Made by a program: the position numbers and the translations under genes. The notes beneath the pieces are model-generated. The model made no database searches and was not told where the DNA came from. It saw only the letters and a list, made by a program, of their open reading frames with translations. This document shows positions 34,391 through 47,117 of a stretch of DNA of 64,000 bases, piece after piece (within the stretch, counting starts at the first letter, position 1; every line of letters begins with the position of its first letter). Source of the DNA: Patiria miniata. Its lineage: Eukaryota > Echinodermata > Asteroidea > Valvatida > Asterinidae. The DNA lies in assembly GCF_015706575.1 (NCBI RefSeq), contig NW_024037050.1:5580001-5644000 (forward strand), written 5' to 3'.

Positions 34391-37300
34391 GAAAGGATAT
34401 TCTTTCAGGCATATTCGATATTTGGAATCATCCCTACATCAAGCAGCGATTTTCCTCAAATCGGTGGGTTCGTTTTCTGGGTAAATTAGGGCCTACCAAT
34501 ACTCCTGATCCTACGTGCCTTTAACGGCAGCAAAAAGTTTGCGAGTTGCTGGTACATGGTTGGTAAAAAGAAAGGCAGTAATTAGCAAAAGAAATATCCA
34601 TCGCTGTGTGCTAAAATTAAGCCAATTTCGCCCCGGAAATGTCAGTGTATTGTCTGATATTCTTACAATTTGTTGCTTATACATTCGGTCTGAGTGACAT
34701 TTTGCTGGTAGAAAATGTGTTAGAATTGTTATTGGACTTGGTATAATTGTGGAGCCCCGATTATTGTGGTCCAGGAGTGTGATCATTAGTCGGTGTTTCC
34801 AAGGGCGCGTCGGGTTTACACATCAAAGTGGTCGGGGTATCAAACGGGTCCCAAACGGACGATTAATTTTGTTGTTGATAGAGTATGTACGTAGTTTGGA
34901 AGAAAAAACATCATCAGTTTCAATCTAAACAGGTCTGTCCCAAATTGAAGTTAAGGCCAAACGGGAGTAGGCCATACATCCATCAAAAATTATACCGTGC
35001 TTGTTTGTCGGTTAGGTTGACCAAAAGGGGAATTATGGATCGGTTGGGGGCGGGGCATGGAGCGATCGGTGAGGGGGCGTGGTATAGGGAACTGACCTAC
35101 TTTTCAGATGTTGCAGTTGCCGGTTGCGCGTGGTACAATCCACCCTGGCCTTGAAAAGCGAATTACATGCACGCACAATTAACCTTCTCCTCAGCCCCAT
35201 AATTCAATCGACTCACGCCCGCCAAAAGGTACCAGCATTTTTACCAAAAAAAACAACCACTCTTACTAAAAACGATATGCAATTAAATGTGAAACGGGTA
35301 ATTATTTTTGTCTGAAACTAAATGTATAATAACAACCATTTAAAGACCATGTAAATTGCTTGTAAGGGAATGGATTATAACTTTTCAACATAGTGTTTTG
35401 TGATACAGTCATAAAATCACATACGTGTAGTCACGTTTGTATCACTGGTACATTACCTGCAATATTTGTAAGCAGCTAATTTACGTTTTCAATTCGATTT
35501 CTGTACAGTTTTTTTTCACAACGAAAATCGATAAATGTTCACCTGTAAATTCAATGTGCAATTAAAGAAATAGACGACTTTCAACAAGACTGATACCTGC
35601 GAGGAAAACGTTTCGTTGTTAAGAATTCAACCCCATATGTCAGAGCTCCCTGCGCTGAGGTTTCATCAACTAGAATTCCGATTTTAACCACGCAATTGTT
35701 AAAGCCCGCCCTCTCGTGCTGGCGTATTTTTTATGCTCAGCTCAGAAACCAAGGGATGGATAGATTCCACATTGGCATACTTTAGAAACGACCTCAAATC
35801 TTTCAAGGTATTATCATCTCCTGGCGTTATTGCAATAAACACACCTTTAGATTTTACTGTTACAAAACACATAGAATCATCTGGAAGCTTGTGAGAAGTA
35901 CTGACTCATTTTTTTCTCTTGTCTGTGATCTCGAGGTGTAGTCTTATAGCTATGGGTTCAATACATTGAGCTGTATTTTTTTCCCCGGTGCAATAAACAT
36001 GTCCAGATATTATTCACCGGACCTATATTTGTGTGGGGAATGTGTCTTCATAGTTGCCTCGGTCTGGGCTTTTCACGATCTGCGACTTGTCAAAGATTTT
36101 TTTTTTTAGACCGGGTTTACCGGAGGGTGGTGAGCCCGTTGATAGATCTGCCGTTGAGCGGCGTTTCAAAGCACAAAGGACTGTAATTATACGCACTAGT
36201 GGGAGGAGCTAGTCATTCCAATGTCTCCGCTCCCAGCAATCACCCGGTGAATTTATTTCTTGCCAGGTGCTTGACTACTTTTTCTCGGGGTTTGTAGGTG
36301 AGCCAAGGTAGGCGGTAAAGGTGCACCCGTCCATTGACGCTTGCTGTCACGGTAGACTGCCTCCTGGCTCCGGCGGTGTTCCGTTGCGGGTTTAGCCCAT
36401 CGTCCCGTTCGTGTGTCGGTCGGTAGGCACGAGGACCCTCTCGCTAGCCTGCCCAGTGAGGGTGCACTGTTTACTTCACCGTTTACGCTGAGCACGCTGT
36501 TTCCACCGTGTACATGTACCACACCAGTGCACCGTCTCTTCTTCACGCCTCCATCAGCCTGCACACTTCAGGCAGCGACACATTAGCCTATTTTTCTGTG
36601 CCATATCGGACACTTACTACTACCGCAGACCTAACAATAGACGAAGGTCAAAATCTCATCGTGAGACAAGGGACAATCTTGGAGACTGCTTCGGAGACAA
36701 TCTTGATTTGTTTCTCCTGGACATGACCTCTTCTCTGTTTGGGGTAAGTCCATTATATTTGCTCATCTATATTTCAATTTTTCAATTCAGGCGTTCCGCA
36801 TTGTGGCTAACTTTTCGCCCGATTTAACACGGCGAATGGGCATCCCTGCCCACCGTCTTCAAGCGTATTTTCACCGAGCATAGCCGGGGGCGCGAACCAT
36901 GCTATAAGCCGGTAGACGCGCGTACATTTCGGGTGTCTCTTCGCACGCTACGGGCGCAATACTTTTCACACTGTTGCAACCCGTTTTTTTCTTTTTCCAG
37001 CAGTTTTTTTTTGCCCTGAGATTCGGTTCCATCACAGGTTCAATTTTCCCCATATTGAAAAGGAGAAGGGAAATGCTGAATTCATACGCGATTCCGATTT
37101 ATTCGGTAGCCTTGATCACAAGGTTGAGATCGCACGCTACCTAAACCAAGCAGCCGCTTGCACCGACTCGTCGTCTTTGATGTCAATTTGGAGCGGTGAC
37201 AGCCAGGCAAGGCAACCGTCTCCGCGCCGCGTTCCACGGCGGCACAGCCGCCTCCACGCCGGCCATGAACCAACACATTGAACTCGCGCGGCAGTTTTGA

Positions 37301-39953
37301 TATTCCGCTTTGAAGCTCTTAAACAGATGTTGTCGAGATGTTCTTCATAATTTGAACAGCCCATAAATTTCGATTCCATTTTCACTCTTTGTTTACCGTG
37401 GCTTTGTTTTGTAGGATACACAGAAGGTGAACTTGTTACAGACATGTTTTTCGAAAATCAAATTATTTTCCCCGCGGCGGCTTCAAAGAGAATCAACCCT
37501 GCGGCGTGGAACACTGAAACAAACGCGGAATTCATTCAATTCTATCATATCACGATCCGTAATTAAAGAAATTGGATTAATCTGGTCAATCCTCTGTAAA
37601 TATTTCCCCAAATGCCTTGATGTTGAAAAACACCGCCCCTAACGTCAAATTCGCATGATGCTAGATCGTCAATTTTTTCACTGAGCATTTTGAAGCAGTT
37701 TGTTGAGGTTAACTAAAAAATCAGTAACAAATCGGGACACTTGGTAAAATAACCCTCCAGAAAACTCGATGTTATACCCGAATCAGGATCCTTGATCTAC
37801 GCTGGCCACTATCAAAGTCGACACTCATAGCCAGACGTGTGTCTATTCTAATTACATTAAGCATGTCTAACAAGTCTTCTTCAACCCCCTCGCCAATTTT
37901 TGAGAACTATTGCAACCGACATTTGGCCACGGTCTCCCCGCCCTAACACCCTGGGTCTGTACCCCTTGTCTGTGCTGGATCGGGCCTTGGCAAAATATCA
38001 AATAGGGCTATAGAGATATGGAGGCACTTGTCATTATTGTTGGGATAGCGGTATTAATAGGGCTAGAGAACATGTCATAACTTGCCGACTTCTTGCTAGC
38101 CACTTATTTAACAAGGATTACATTGTTCTTCTGGCCAAACTGCATGGTGAACGTCAGCACAGCCTCGCCAAGTCCTCCGAAAAGCCGATCAACTCACTCA
38201 AGGAATAACAAAACTTTCGCAGTTGTTTGTGTTTTAAAAGCTCGCAAAGTATTTCTTGGTCAATTGAAGACCGTTGAGAAAATAACTCCTCGAAGAAAAA
38301 TAATGCGGAAAGACGTGTAGTATGCCCAACATTATCTGCATATGAAAGTCTTATTATCGTGGTGTGGTATTTAGGTGTATAGGCCTACAAAGCGACATTC
38401 TCCCCGAGAACAGGCAAGCATCGAATACAAAAACTACGAAACCTTTTATCGGAAATCTATATCCATAAGACTCCCTTTTAAAAGAAAAAACAAGTGCTCT
38501 TTGTGTAAAACTGACTCTAGGACCAAGTCTGCCCGGATTTATTTTGATTCCAAAAACAGAACGTGCCAGATCTACTGCTGTCTGCACGCAATGGCCTCAT
38601 CTACTAGGCCTATATACGGACATGAAAATATTTCATCGTCTGGGGAACATTCATTGCGACAAAACTGTAACATTTATGTTTGTAATGAACGGTTTTAGAT
38701 TTTGGGGCCGTTGGACAGCCCAGCAACGTATATACGAGACTTCTGTCAAAAGATGGTAAAAAACCTCGGGCAGTATTCTCCTCACGTACCGTATATATAT
38801 TTTAGGCATGTGAAGACATTTTGAGCAGGTGGGGATTGACCCGACAATCTCGATCTGGGTGGAACGTCTCCGAGAAAAAACGAATCATACGCGTCTCGGC
38901 TATTATTAGTTGTGGCTGTTTCATTTTTGTTGCTTTGAAAATCGATATTTCAAATCGGAGAAATCGAATCTCGATTATTATTGGATAAGACGTGATGTGT
39001 AGAGCGACTGGATTTGCTAAAGAATGGGACCAAAACTTTGAAGGACATTTTAAAGATATGTCAATTTTCCAATCTTCCCTGAACTTCATATTCCTTTACT
39101 GAAAAAAATTGATAAAATACTCTGATGATTTAGCAAATGTGTAGGCCTATTCGGATTTTGTTGTAATCAACCACGTATTGTAAGTATTGCTTTCGTTCTT
39201 GTGGAGGCAACCAAAACAGTGCCAAAAGGATTCAGCGAATTAGTTTACATTATCCAGTGACTGAAATTTTCCGTCTTAATTCCTAATAATTTAAATCCCT
39301 GTCGGTAACACATAAAACTTTCATGTCACCTTTACTCTCTGTTATTGATTTAGCACGGTGAATAAAAAAAGCTGCAGCTATAGATTCAAGATTGCCAAGT
39401 TGGCCGTATTTCATTACGCACAAGTTGTCGGTTCCGGATTTAGGCGCCAATATTACGCCGAACTCGCCTGTGTATTCTCGGCTGTGTCATAACCCCTTGC
39501 GCGTGATGTCCGACACACCTCGTACAAGCACTTGCTGGCAAGCCGGCGGCCATGATAGCTTTCCTCCTTGAACTTGCCTGTGTTTTTTTCGTCTGAAGAC
39601 GTATACTGATCCATACGGATACGATTTTTGGTCTGAATATGAATTTCAGATGTTGGTGCTTGTTGATGTAAGAACGATATTTTTTTTACAGAAGGAAAAT
39701 GGTCTTATAAGCGGTGGAAGACATCATCTTTCAAAATATTAAGCTATGAGAAGAAGGTTTACGAGTTGTGGACCGAACAAAGGGCAAACTCTTAGGGTGC
39801 ATGCACTGTGGTGTCTAGTCGCTCTGTGAATTATCATCATGGAACTTAGTCTTAGCAAAACATGAACACGTGAAAAGCGATTATTAATTGACAATCGGAA
39901 TCGATTCTTGTGCTTAAATAACCCCGATAGTAAAGCAGATTGGTGATGGGATT
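34391..39953. other. Non-coding interval
   Basis: GC-richer parts occur around 36290-36520 and 37130-37300; the rest is AT-rich. Open frames are short and unrecognisable. No repeat with defined ends was found. Confidence 0.4.
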
Positions 39954-40232
39954 GTTCATTTGATGATAAAAGCATGGAATTTGGCACACAGTCAGAGTAC
40001 ATGACTATGAAAAAGATATTTGGCTATAGGGCCATCGCGGATTTGTCCTTTGAAAAACTATAGGTAGAATAACAAGCAATGGCAGCCATTTTTAAAAGTT
40101 TGAAAATTGCTTGTTATTCTACCTATATTTTTTTTCAAATTACAAATCTGCGATGGCCCTATAGCCAAATATCTTTCTCATGACATACTCTGACTGTGTG
40201 CCAAATGCCATGCTTGTATCATCAAAGTGAAC
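39954..40232. mobile_element. Foldback element with ~125-bp arms
   Basis: The left arm 39954-40080 and right arm 40106-40232 are inverted copies sharing GGCACACAGTCAGAGTA, GATATTTGGCTATAGGGCC and TAGGTAGAATAACAAGCAAT. Only about 25 bp separate them. No clear target duplication was seen. A transcript would fold into a long hairpin. Confidence 0.85.
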
Positions 40233-43160
40233 ACCTCCCCCCCCCAAATATTTCCCCTATCTGTTAATCACCACCCTTTTCGACAAATGTTTTGTTCATC
40301 GTTGTCCACTTTTGTTGGGATTTTTGGACAAATATGATTAGAACAATTTATGTTTCCTTAGTTTTCATTCATACAGTGCGATCTTGGGTTTGGAAATGAA
40401 ATTCAGATCATTTTGTTTGAAATGAAACACAGCTAAATCGTGAGATCTAAAACACTACAGCACAGCCGGAGGAATGGCAATGCAGATTGACTGTGTTTTA
40501 ATACTATCCCATCACCAGCAATTGCATAACTCATTAATGAAGGCACGTGTGACCTTTTTGGTTGGGTTAGGATACGAGGGATATAAAACATTCACGTGTG
40601 AACAAAGCAGAACGTGTGAAATCACTAGTTGAAATAAACGCGGCTTATAATAATACGCCGTTAATGTAGCACTTTTCTCACAGCTATTGATCAGTTAAAG
40701 TTTCTTCTGCACATTAGAAACAAGACTACACAGTTTGTTTTGATACCTCAAGACAAGTTTCAGACCAAAGACTTCATGCATAATCTCAGTACAACAAGAT
40801 GAAACCAGGCTAATATCTAGACTGTTTTTCAGGCGTCTTTTTATCACCGAATTAAAAATACAAAAAGGGTGATATAAACACTTGAATAAAATAAAAAATA
40901 AAAAATAACCAAATAATGCAACGAAGGGAAACCAGCTTAATGACTTGGAAAGATTAGGCTTAAAAATTAACAGTCGATCAATAAATGTAATTTTGCCTTT
41001 AACTTTGAAAAAAAAAGGTGTATGATTCATAGACAGAATTCCAACCTAAATTCTACAAGGAAGGCGTTTTTATTCAAAATGAGAAAGTGACCTTGAATCG
41101 AGTCAGTGTTGGGTTTTTAAAGCAATATTTCAAACATTCTGAACCCGACCGACTTAAATTTTCTTGTTACTAAATAGAAAAAAAATGTGGGGGTGTGAGT
41201 CACATGCATGTATTTGGAAAAACCGCGGAAGAATGATATAGATCATTTTTTATGTATATGTCAATGTGACTTGTGAATTTCATAAAATTCACAAGGATGC
41301 CGGAGAAAAGACAGATTTAATTCAATTCAAAACGTTTAAGCTAAAAAAAAACCCTGACTGACGCCCGTACACATACAGAATGATGATTAATTTAATCCCC
41401 AGGATTCAGGAAGCGTTCTCTGAGTTGAGTGAATTGACGTGTGAAATGGACATATGGGTGTGGAGGCTTGGAGACATTGAATGGATAGAATTATTTTCCG
41501 ATTTTATAATGGATAATTCATGCCATGCATATACTTGGGACTACTCGTCCCTTTCTTTTTGTGTCGGTCTGTGCACTCTTGTGCCAGACACCCAGTTTCT
41601 TTATCTGTCGTCCTCGTCAAACGATTTTGTGCTTAAAACACAGTTTCATATCGGGGTCAACATATTAACATTTACCGAGACGGCGCAGAAGCAGCCCATA
41701 ATCCCCAGTCATGTCTAGTTTAAAACCTCAGACCAGCTGACAATAGCATTTGTTCTGCTGCAGCGAACACGCGACCGAGTTATGTTTAGCCCCTACATGG
41801 TTACTCCCGTTTTGATCCGGGGGTTTATGTCCGTCTGTGACCCGTGTGATTTCCCCCCTCGTATGAGCATGAGGCAATGCATCTCCGCGGGATGGTTTTG
41901 TCTGCATGTCAGACAGGGGCGGTTTTTTTTTGTCCCAGCTTCCCGTCTATCCGTTGTCTTACTCGGGACTAAGGCGGTGCTGCTGTTGGATTACTGTCCT
42001 GAAGTGCCACTCAAAGCGTGAAGAGTTTTGGTTCTCTTCTTGCTCAATAAGGATTTGGAGGAGGGAGACCCGATTTTTTTCTTTAGGCTTTTCTTGCCGT
42101 GATGAACAGGCGTGAGTAACGGGGGACAGAGCGGCGTATCACGGCATGTTTTTTGTGGTCCACAGGGGGAGGTTAGAACACTCATTGTGCTTTGTTGGCA
42201 GCGAGGATGATGCTTTTACGCGAGCAGTCACGCGGAAATGAAAGAAGGATTGGGAGACTTCTTTCTGTCGATGTCGTCTGGCTCTGAGTGATGTATCTCT
42301 CTCTCTTGTTTTGTTATTGGTGATAGGTTAAGGACCTTCTGACGTGCAGACGTGTGTGTGTGTGTGTTTTTGTTTCGGGTCCCATTCTTCGCCCCTCACC
42401 CCCATCAAAGGACCCAATCAGTCCCCCTGTTTATGCCTGACTTGATCGGGATAAACGCCGGCGATCGCGATTGAATGGCTGGCGATCAGTGAGAGCCGCC
42501 CGCTAACTTGTGCCCAAGTGTTGCCATTCGCAGCTAAGTTGGGATCCCTGTCCTGTTCATTACAACCCAACCCCCTGCTCATAATTCTATACCGGGCTAA
42601 ACTCGGTCCGTCAGTACCCTAGCCAAGTCCTCCTCATCTCTGAGCCTCAATTTTTGATCGTGATAACGCTCGATGCATGCACGCGTCAACTCCCTCTTGC
42701 CCAAAGAAAAAAAAAGTTGTCACGAAGAATAAAATGACAACTGTGTTGTTGCAGTGTTTGCACAGTTGTCGTCTCTGTGTTATCATCCCACCGATGTTGA
42801 AAAGGGGGGTAAAGTGGGGGCTTTCTTGTGATGTGGACACTCATTGTTAAACGCAAGAGAGGAGTAGTCGTAGATAAAACACTTGACGGGGAATATGGTG
42901 GCTCTCCCCCCACGTTGGCTGATCTTGTATAGCCCATCGACACTCCGCCAGACAGTAGTGAGTGGTTGGAGTGCGCCATATCAATACCAGGCCAATATTG
43001 ATCCTGGCCCGTCTGCAGGCGCGTGCGAGGCCCCGGTGGTACGGCACAGACACGGTATCCCCTCACTACTCCTCCTCGCAACACGGGTCTTATTATCTGT
43101 GTGCACAATTTCGCTTAAAAAGAAAAAAACCCTCTTGTCGACAATGATTTAATTACAAAA
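40233..43160. other. Non-coding interval
   Basis: Notable items are a TTCACGTGTGAA palindrome near 40592, a perfect 11-bp stem at 41270-41295 with a 4-base loop (CTTGTGAATTT and complement), and a (GT)n tract near 42354-42366. No gene is supported. Confidence 0.4.
41270..41295. repeat. Perfect 11-bp hairpin
   Basis: CTTGTGAATTT and its exact complement are separated by CATA. No T-run or transcript context explains it. Confidence 0.6.
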
Positions 43161-43173
43161 GCACACTCGGCAG

Positions 43174-43186
43174 TATATAAACAGCT
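43174..43186 (+). promoter_or_regulatory. TATATAAA with adjacent E-box
   Basis: TATATAAA at 43174-43181 is followed at once by CAGCTG. No exon can be placed downstream, so promoter use is speculative. Confidence 0.2.
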
Positions 43187-45860
43187 GTAGATTACAAAAT
43201 CAACACTTGGCCTCTAATCAGTCAATTTTAATGGAGAGGTAGTCGGGGACAAGTTGGTGGCGGTGGGACGGGGCTGGTGTTTCTGTCTCCCTCTTTTTTT
43301 TTTTTACTCGCCGAGTTTTCTCCCCCATTTCTCGTCAATACTTCACACCCTGCCTGTTGCGTCCCAAAAGGCCGCGCGGACCATTAGAGGTGACATCATT
43401 CTTTCCTGAGCAAATAAATCCGACGACCGGAGGAGACGGATTTTCGATCGGCGACGAGGAGAAAAAACGCGGGCAGAATCCGTAAACCGTTTTTGTTGAG
43501 GGGCTTTTTTTTTGACAGAAGACCGTATCACTGATTATGATCTGCCCGCGTGTGATGTAGGCTGGTGTCATTTTTACAAACCCTGCATACACAATCCCAT
43601 CTCGATGTGTAATGCCGCTTTGGTTTTGTTTGTTGAGGACTTTAATCTCTCCACCATGCCCAAAATAACCGATGCTTTCATAATTTTGGGCGCCTGACAG
43701 AGAAAAAAGGGGGATAGACAACTTGACCAGGTCGCGTGTCATTCAACCTGCTGCTGATGGAGTTATGTTTGTGACATGAATAATCTATATGCACGCATGC
43801 GATGCTGTATGCGCTTTTCCTTGCACACGTAGCATAATATTCGCCGCAAGCTGGAATAGATTATGTGGAATAGAGCATTCACTGAATGAAAGAAGGTGCA
43901 GGATCCGGAGCAGTGTACATCATCACAGTCAGACAGACAAATGATAATTGCTCACATGTTGTAATCAACACCATGCGATGATCTACATGGTTATAGAGCA
44001 TCTGAATTGCATTTTCCATTTCTTCTTTATTTAAAAACAAACAATCTATCGAAACTATAGTTAAGAAAGCAAACTAATGGGAATTAGAGACAAGATATTT
44101 CCAACCCGAATCATTCGTTAGGCCTGAGGTCCAAATGTGCCATTTGTTTTTGCCCAATGGTGCACCTCTTACTTATAGCATGAGGAACAGGTCATGTGAT
44201 CGTTTACATTACTGCCTCAAGGGCACCCGATCTGCCGATTTTTTTCCCATAAATTGCAGGAAGAAAAAAAAAAGAGGGGTGGAAAAATAAGTCTTTATTG
44301 CGGGTCCCCCAACACCCCTGCAAGGCCTTTCGTCTTGTAAACATATTAAATAAAGGCACCAGTAGTATAGCTGCTTTTCCCCCTCTGTCTGCGTAATTTT
44401 GCTTGGTACTCCAGGGCGAAGTGACTGTAGGCGAGCATTGACGAGGGGCGCCAGGCCCGCTCCCCAGCATCGTTTGTAATGAGGCCGCTGGCCCTGCTTG
44501 AAATACACCCACACCGAGCCTGTCGTGACCAGTCGTTCACTGAACCCGGGCTTGTGTCTCCCCCGTCCACAACGCTAGTGTCGCCGTGAATCGCCTGTCC
44601 TAGCCTACCGGAGAAATAGAAGAAGAAGAAAAAAAATCCCGTCGATTGGAGAGGAAAAAAATGGCCGAGAACTACTTGTATGGACCAACGATAACGCCTT
44701 AGGCATCATTATAACTACGCTGCCTCGCTCAAATTGATCAGCTTCGGCCATCAAACTGACTAGCCAATCCTGAAATAATCACTCCCCTCACACGCCACAC
44801 AACACACACGCACACAAGCCGTTAGAGACCGGGACGGGACTCGAGTCTGCGGCACCGAGCACTCGGCCTGAATGTTTTCCTGTGCTTAAACCGTCTACCT
44901 ACTGTCAGCTCCCCCACTTTTTTTTTTAAAACCTCGGCATGGAAGTGGTTGAGTTTTTTATGCTAATCGGGGAAATTAAGAGTCCTATCGGCTCTCGAGA
45001 ATGTGTTTTGGTTGGGGACTGGAGCGGGCAGGTATGGGTGTCATATGAACGCATTTGGGAGTCAATGAGATGGGTTTTCCTTGGAGATGGTGATACGGCA
45101 GTGACATCATCATAATCACCATCATTCTGATCAACAGAAATGGAAGTCGCGTCTAGCAGCAAGGCCGTTGGCACCGATCCGCATGGAGTCGTTAACCTCT
45201 AACAATCTTACCCTACCAATCAAAAACAATCAAGCCCTTTTTGGTTGTTCCTCCGACAAAATCTTTTGACCACACTTTAGACTTTTTCTTGTAATAAACA
45301 AAACAAGAAGTGAAAGCAATAAGTACCAGCCCCTAAATGTATCGCCCACCTCTACTGCCTTTTCCATGGGATAAAAGAGCTCTAATATAAAATATCTATC
45401 TGGAGAAGTAGGCCTAGATATGAAATCAGTGAAAATGTTGAAATGGAAGGTAAAAATGCCGGCCTTTTCTATGCATTATATTTACATAATTACGTCATAA
45501 GTCTTATCTCCAACTATATAACCTTACTAAAAGGATATAAAATAATTATTGTGACGCTTATCGGAAAATATAGCACAAAATGCTGCGTAATTATCACGAA
45601 ATCAAGACGCAACTTCCCCCCCCCCCCACACTCAAACAATCATCCTATTATTATCCTGTCATTGATAAATTATGCACTTACTATACTGCAAGTTAACCTA
45701 ACTCATATTACGCATGGTGCACAGTTCACCCTATTTACATTTCCCCATAGTCAAGTGTTAGTGTCTTTTTATCATTAGACATAAGATCATGTTTTATGAT
45801 GTGGCACCTGAATGTGTCACGCGTGTCAGAGGTCACGGTGCAGTAGCAACCGATCTCTAT
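43187..45860. other. Non-coding interval
   Basis: This is moderately GC-rich with short frames on both strands and no family similarity. A C12 run lies at 45616-45627. Confidence 0.4.
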
Positions 45861-45864
45861 CAAA

Positions 45865-45945
45865 CCTGGTTTCCGATTGGCTGCTGCTTCATGAATATTC
45901 AATCGCGCCATTTATAAAAATGCTCACTATCTGTGCTTCGCCAAT
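45865..45945 (+). promoter_or_regulatory. CCAAT/TATA promoter-like arrangement
   Basis: An inverted CCAAT box (CCGATTGGCTG, about 45870-45880) lies some 35 bp upstream of ATTTATAAAAATG (about 45908-45920). That is a reasonable spacing for an RNA polymerase II promoter. The plus-strand frame that follows has no recognisable domain. Confidence 0.3.
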
Positions 45946-47086
45946 TTCTGTGCTTAGGAGCTCAAGGAAATTGGGCCCAGAGTGGTTGATTACAATGAAG
46001 GGCGTTCGGCATTACCCTCCCTCTGTAAGCGAGAGTAATACGAACCGACAAGTCTACCCAATTATTGATCGTGTCAACCTATACGTCGGCCGTGTGACAG
46101 TTGGGCAGTTGAGTGTGCATTGTTGACGTCAGGAGGTGCTGGGTATCATTAGGCAGTGCACTGATGGGCAACGAACATCAGAAGTGAACCCTCCATTGAT
46201 ATTTGGAATACACTTTTTTTTTTCATTTGGATATTTCAGAAACTATGAATTTGTCTTTGGATTCGGCTCCGTCATCACCCTCGAGATCCTAACCAAAATG
46301 GATTATGTTCAACTGCATGCGACCCTAGATTATATCATTTGATATTCCTTAAGCAGAACGAATATGAATCCACTATTTAGCCTGAGTCCCTCCTAGTTAG
46401 AGCCCTGCGTGTGACAGTCTGTGTGGGCCTATACACCATTGAGGCCCAACTTGTGATTTGACATATGTATTGATGTTTCGACAAGTTTTACTTCATCATT
46501 TTTCCCACATCGCACAAAAAAAAGAAGTAGTTTTGTTTGGAGTCAAACGAGGGCGCTTTCGCTGTAAACATGCATGACGTCATGAGAATCTTACTTCCTG
46601 AACCATGGTTGGGTCATCATGTCTCATCCCCATGGAATCCAGCGTTTAGTGTCTACACGCCATTAAAATTGATCCCCAACTCGCGTCATCACGTCCGACA
46701 TGAATCAAGTGCCAAGGGTGCAATTGTTTTAATGTCTTAGTTCTTGTCTTCTGAATTGTAAATCTGTACAATGAAAGGAAAACAGTCAGCCTATTCATTT
46801 TGCGTCTGTCTGCTTTTCATTCACTGTACAAATCGTGTTATTAATGAACACCGCATGTTTCATTAGATAAATTGATAATTGAAAACCGCGGTATTTGCAA
46901 TGATATAAGACTTGAATCTTTCAAAACAGTGCATGTGGTGCTGTGGTGTTCTTCAGAGACCTTTTACTGTGCTTGGTGTTAGTGGCGCGCGGATTCGTGG
47001 TTTGTTAGTTTGTTTGGTTTTGGTAGGAATCACTTTGCTCTGTTGGAGTAATTATTAATTAGTGGCTAGGTCAACTCCAAAACTGT

Positions 47087-47117
<31 letters not shown>

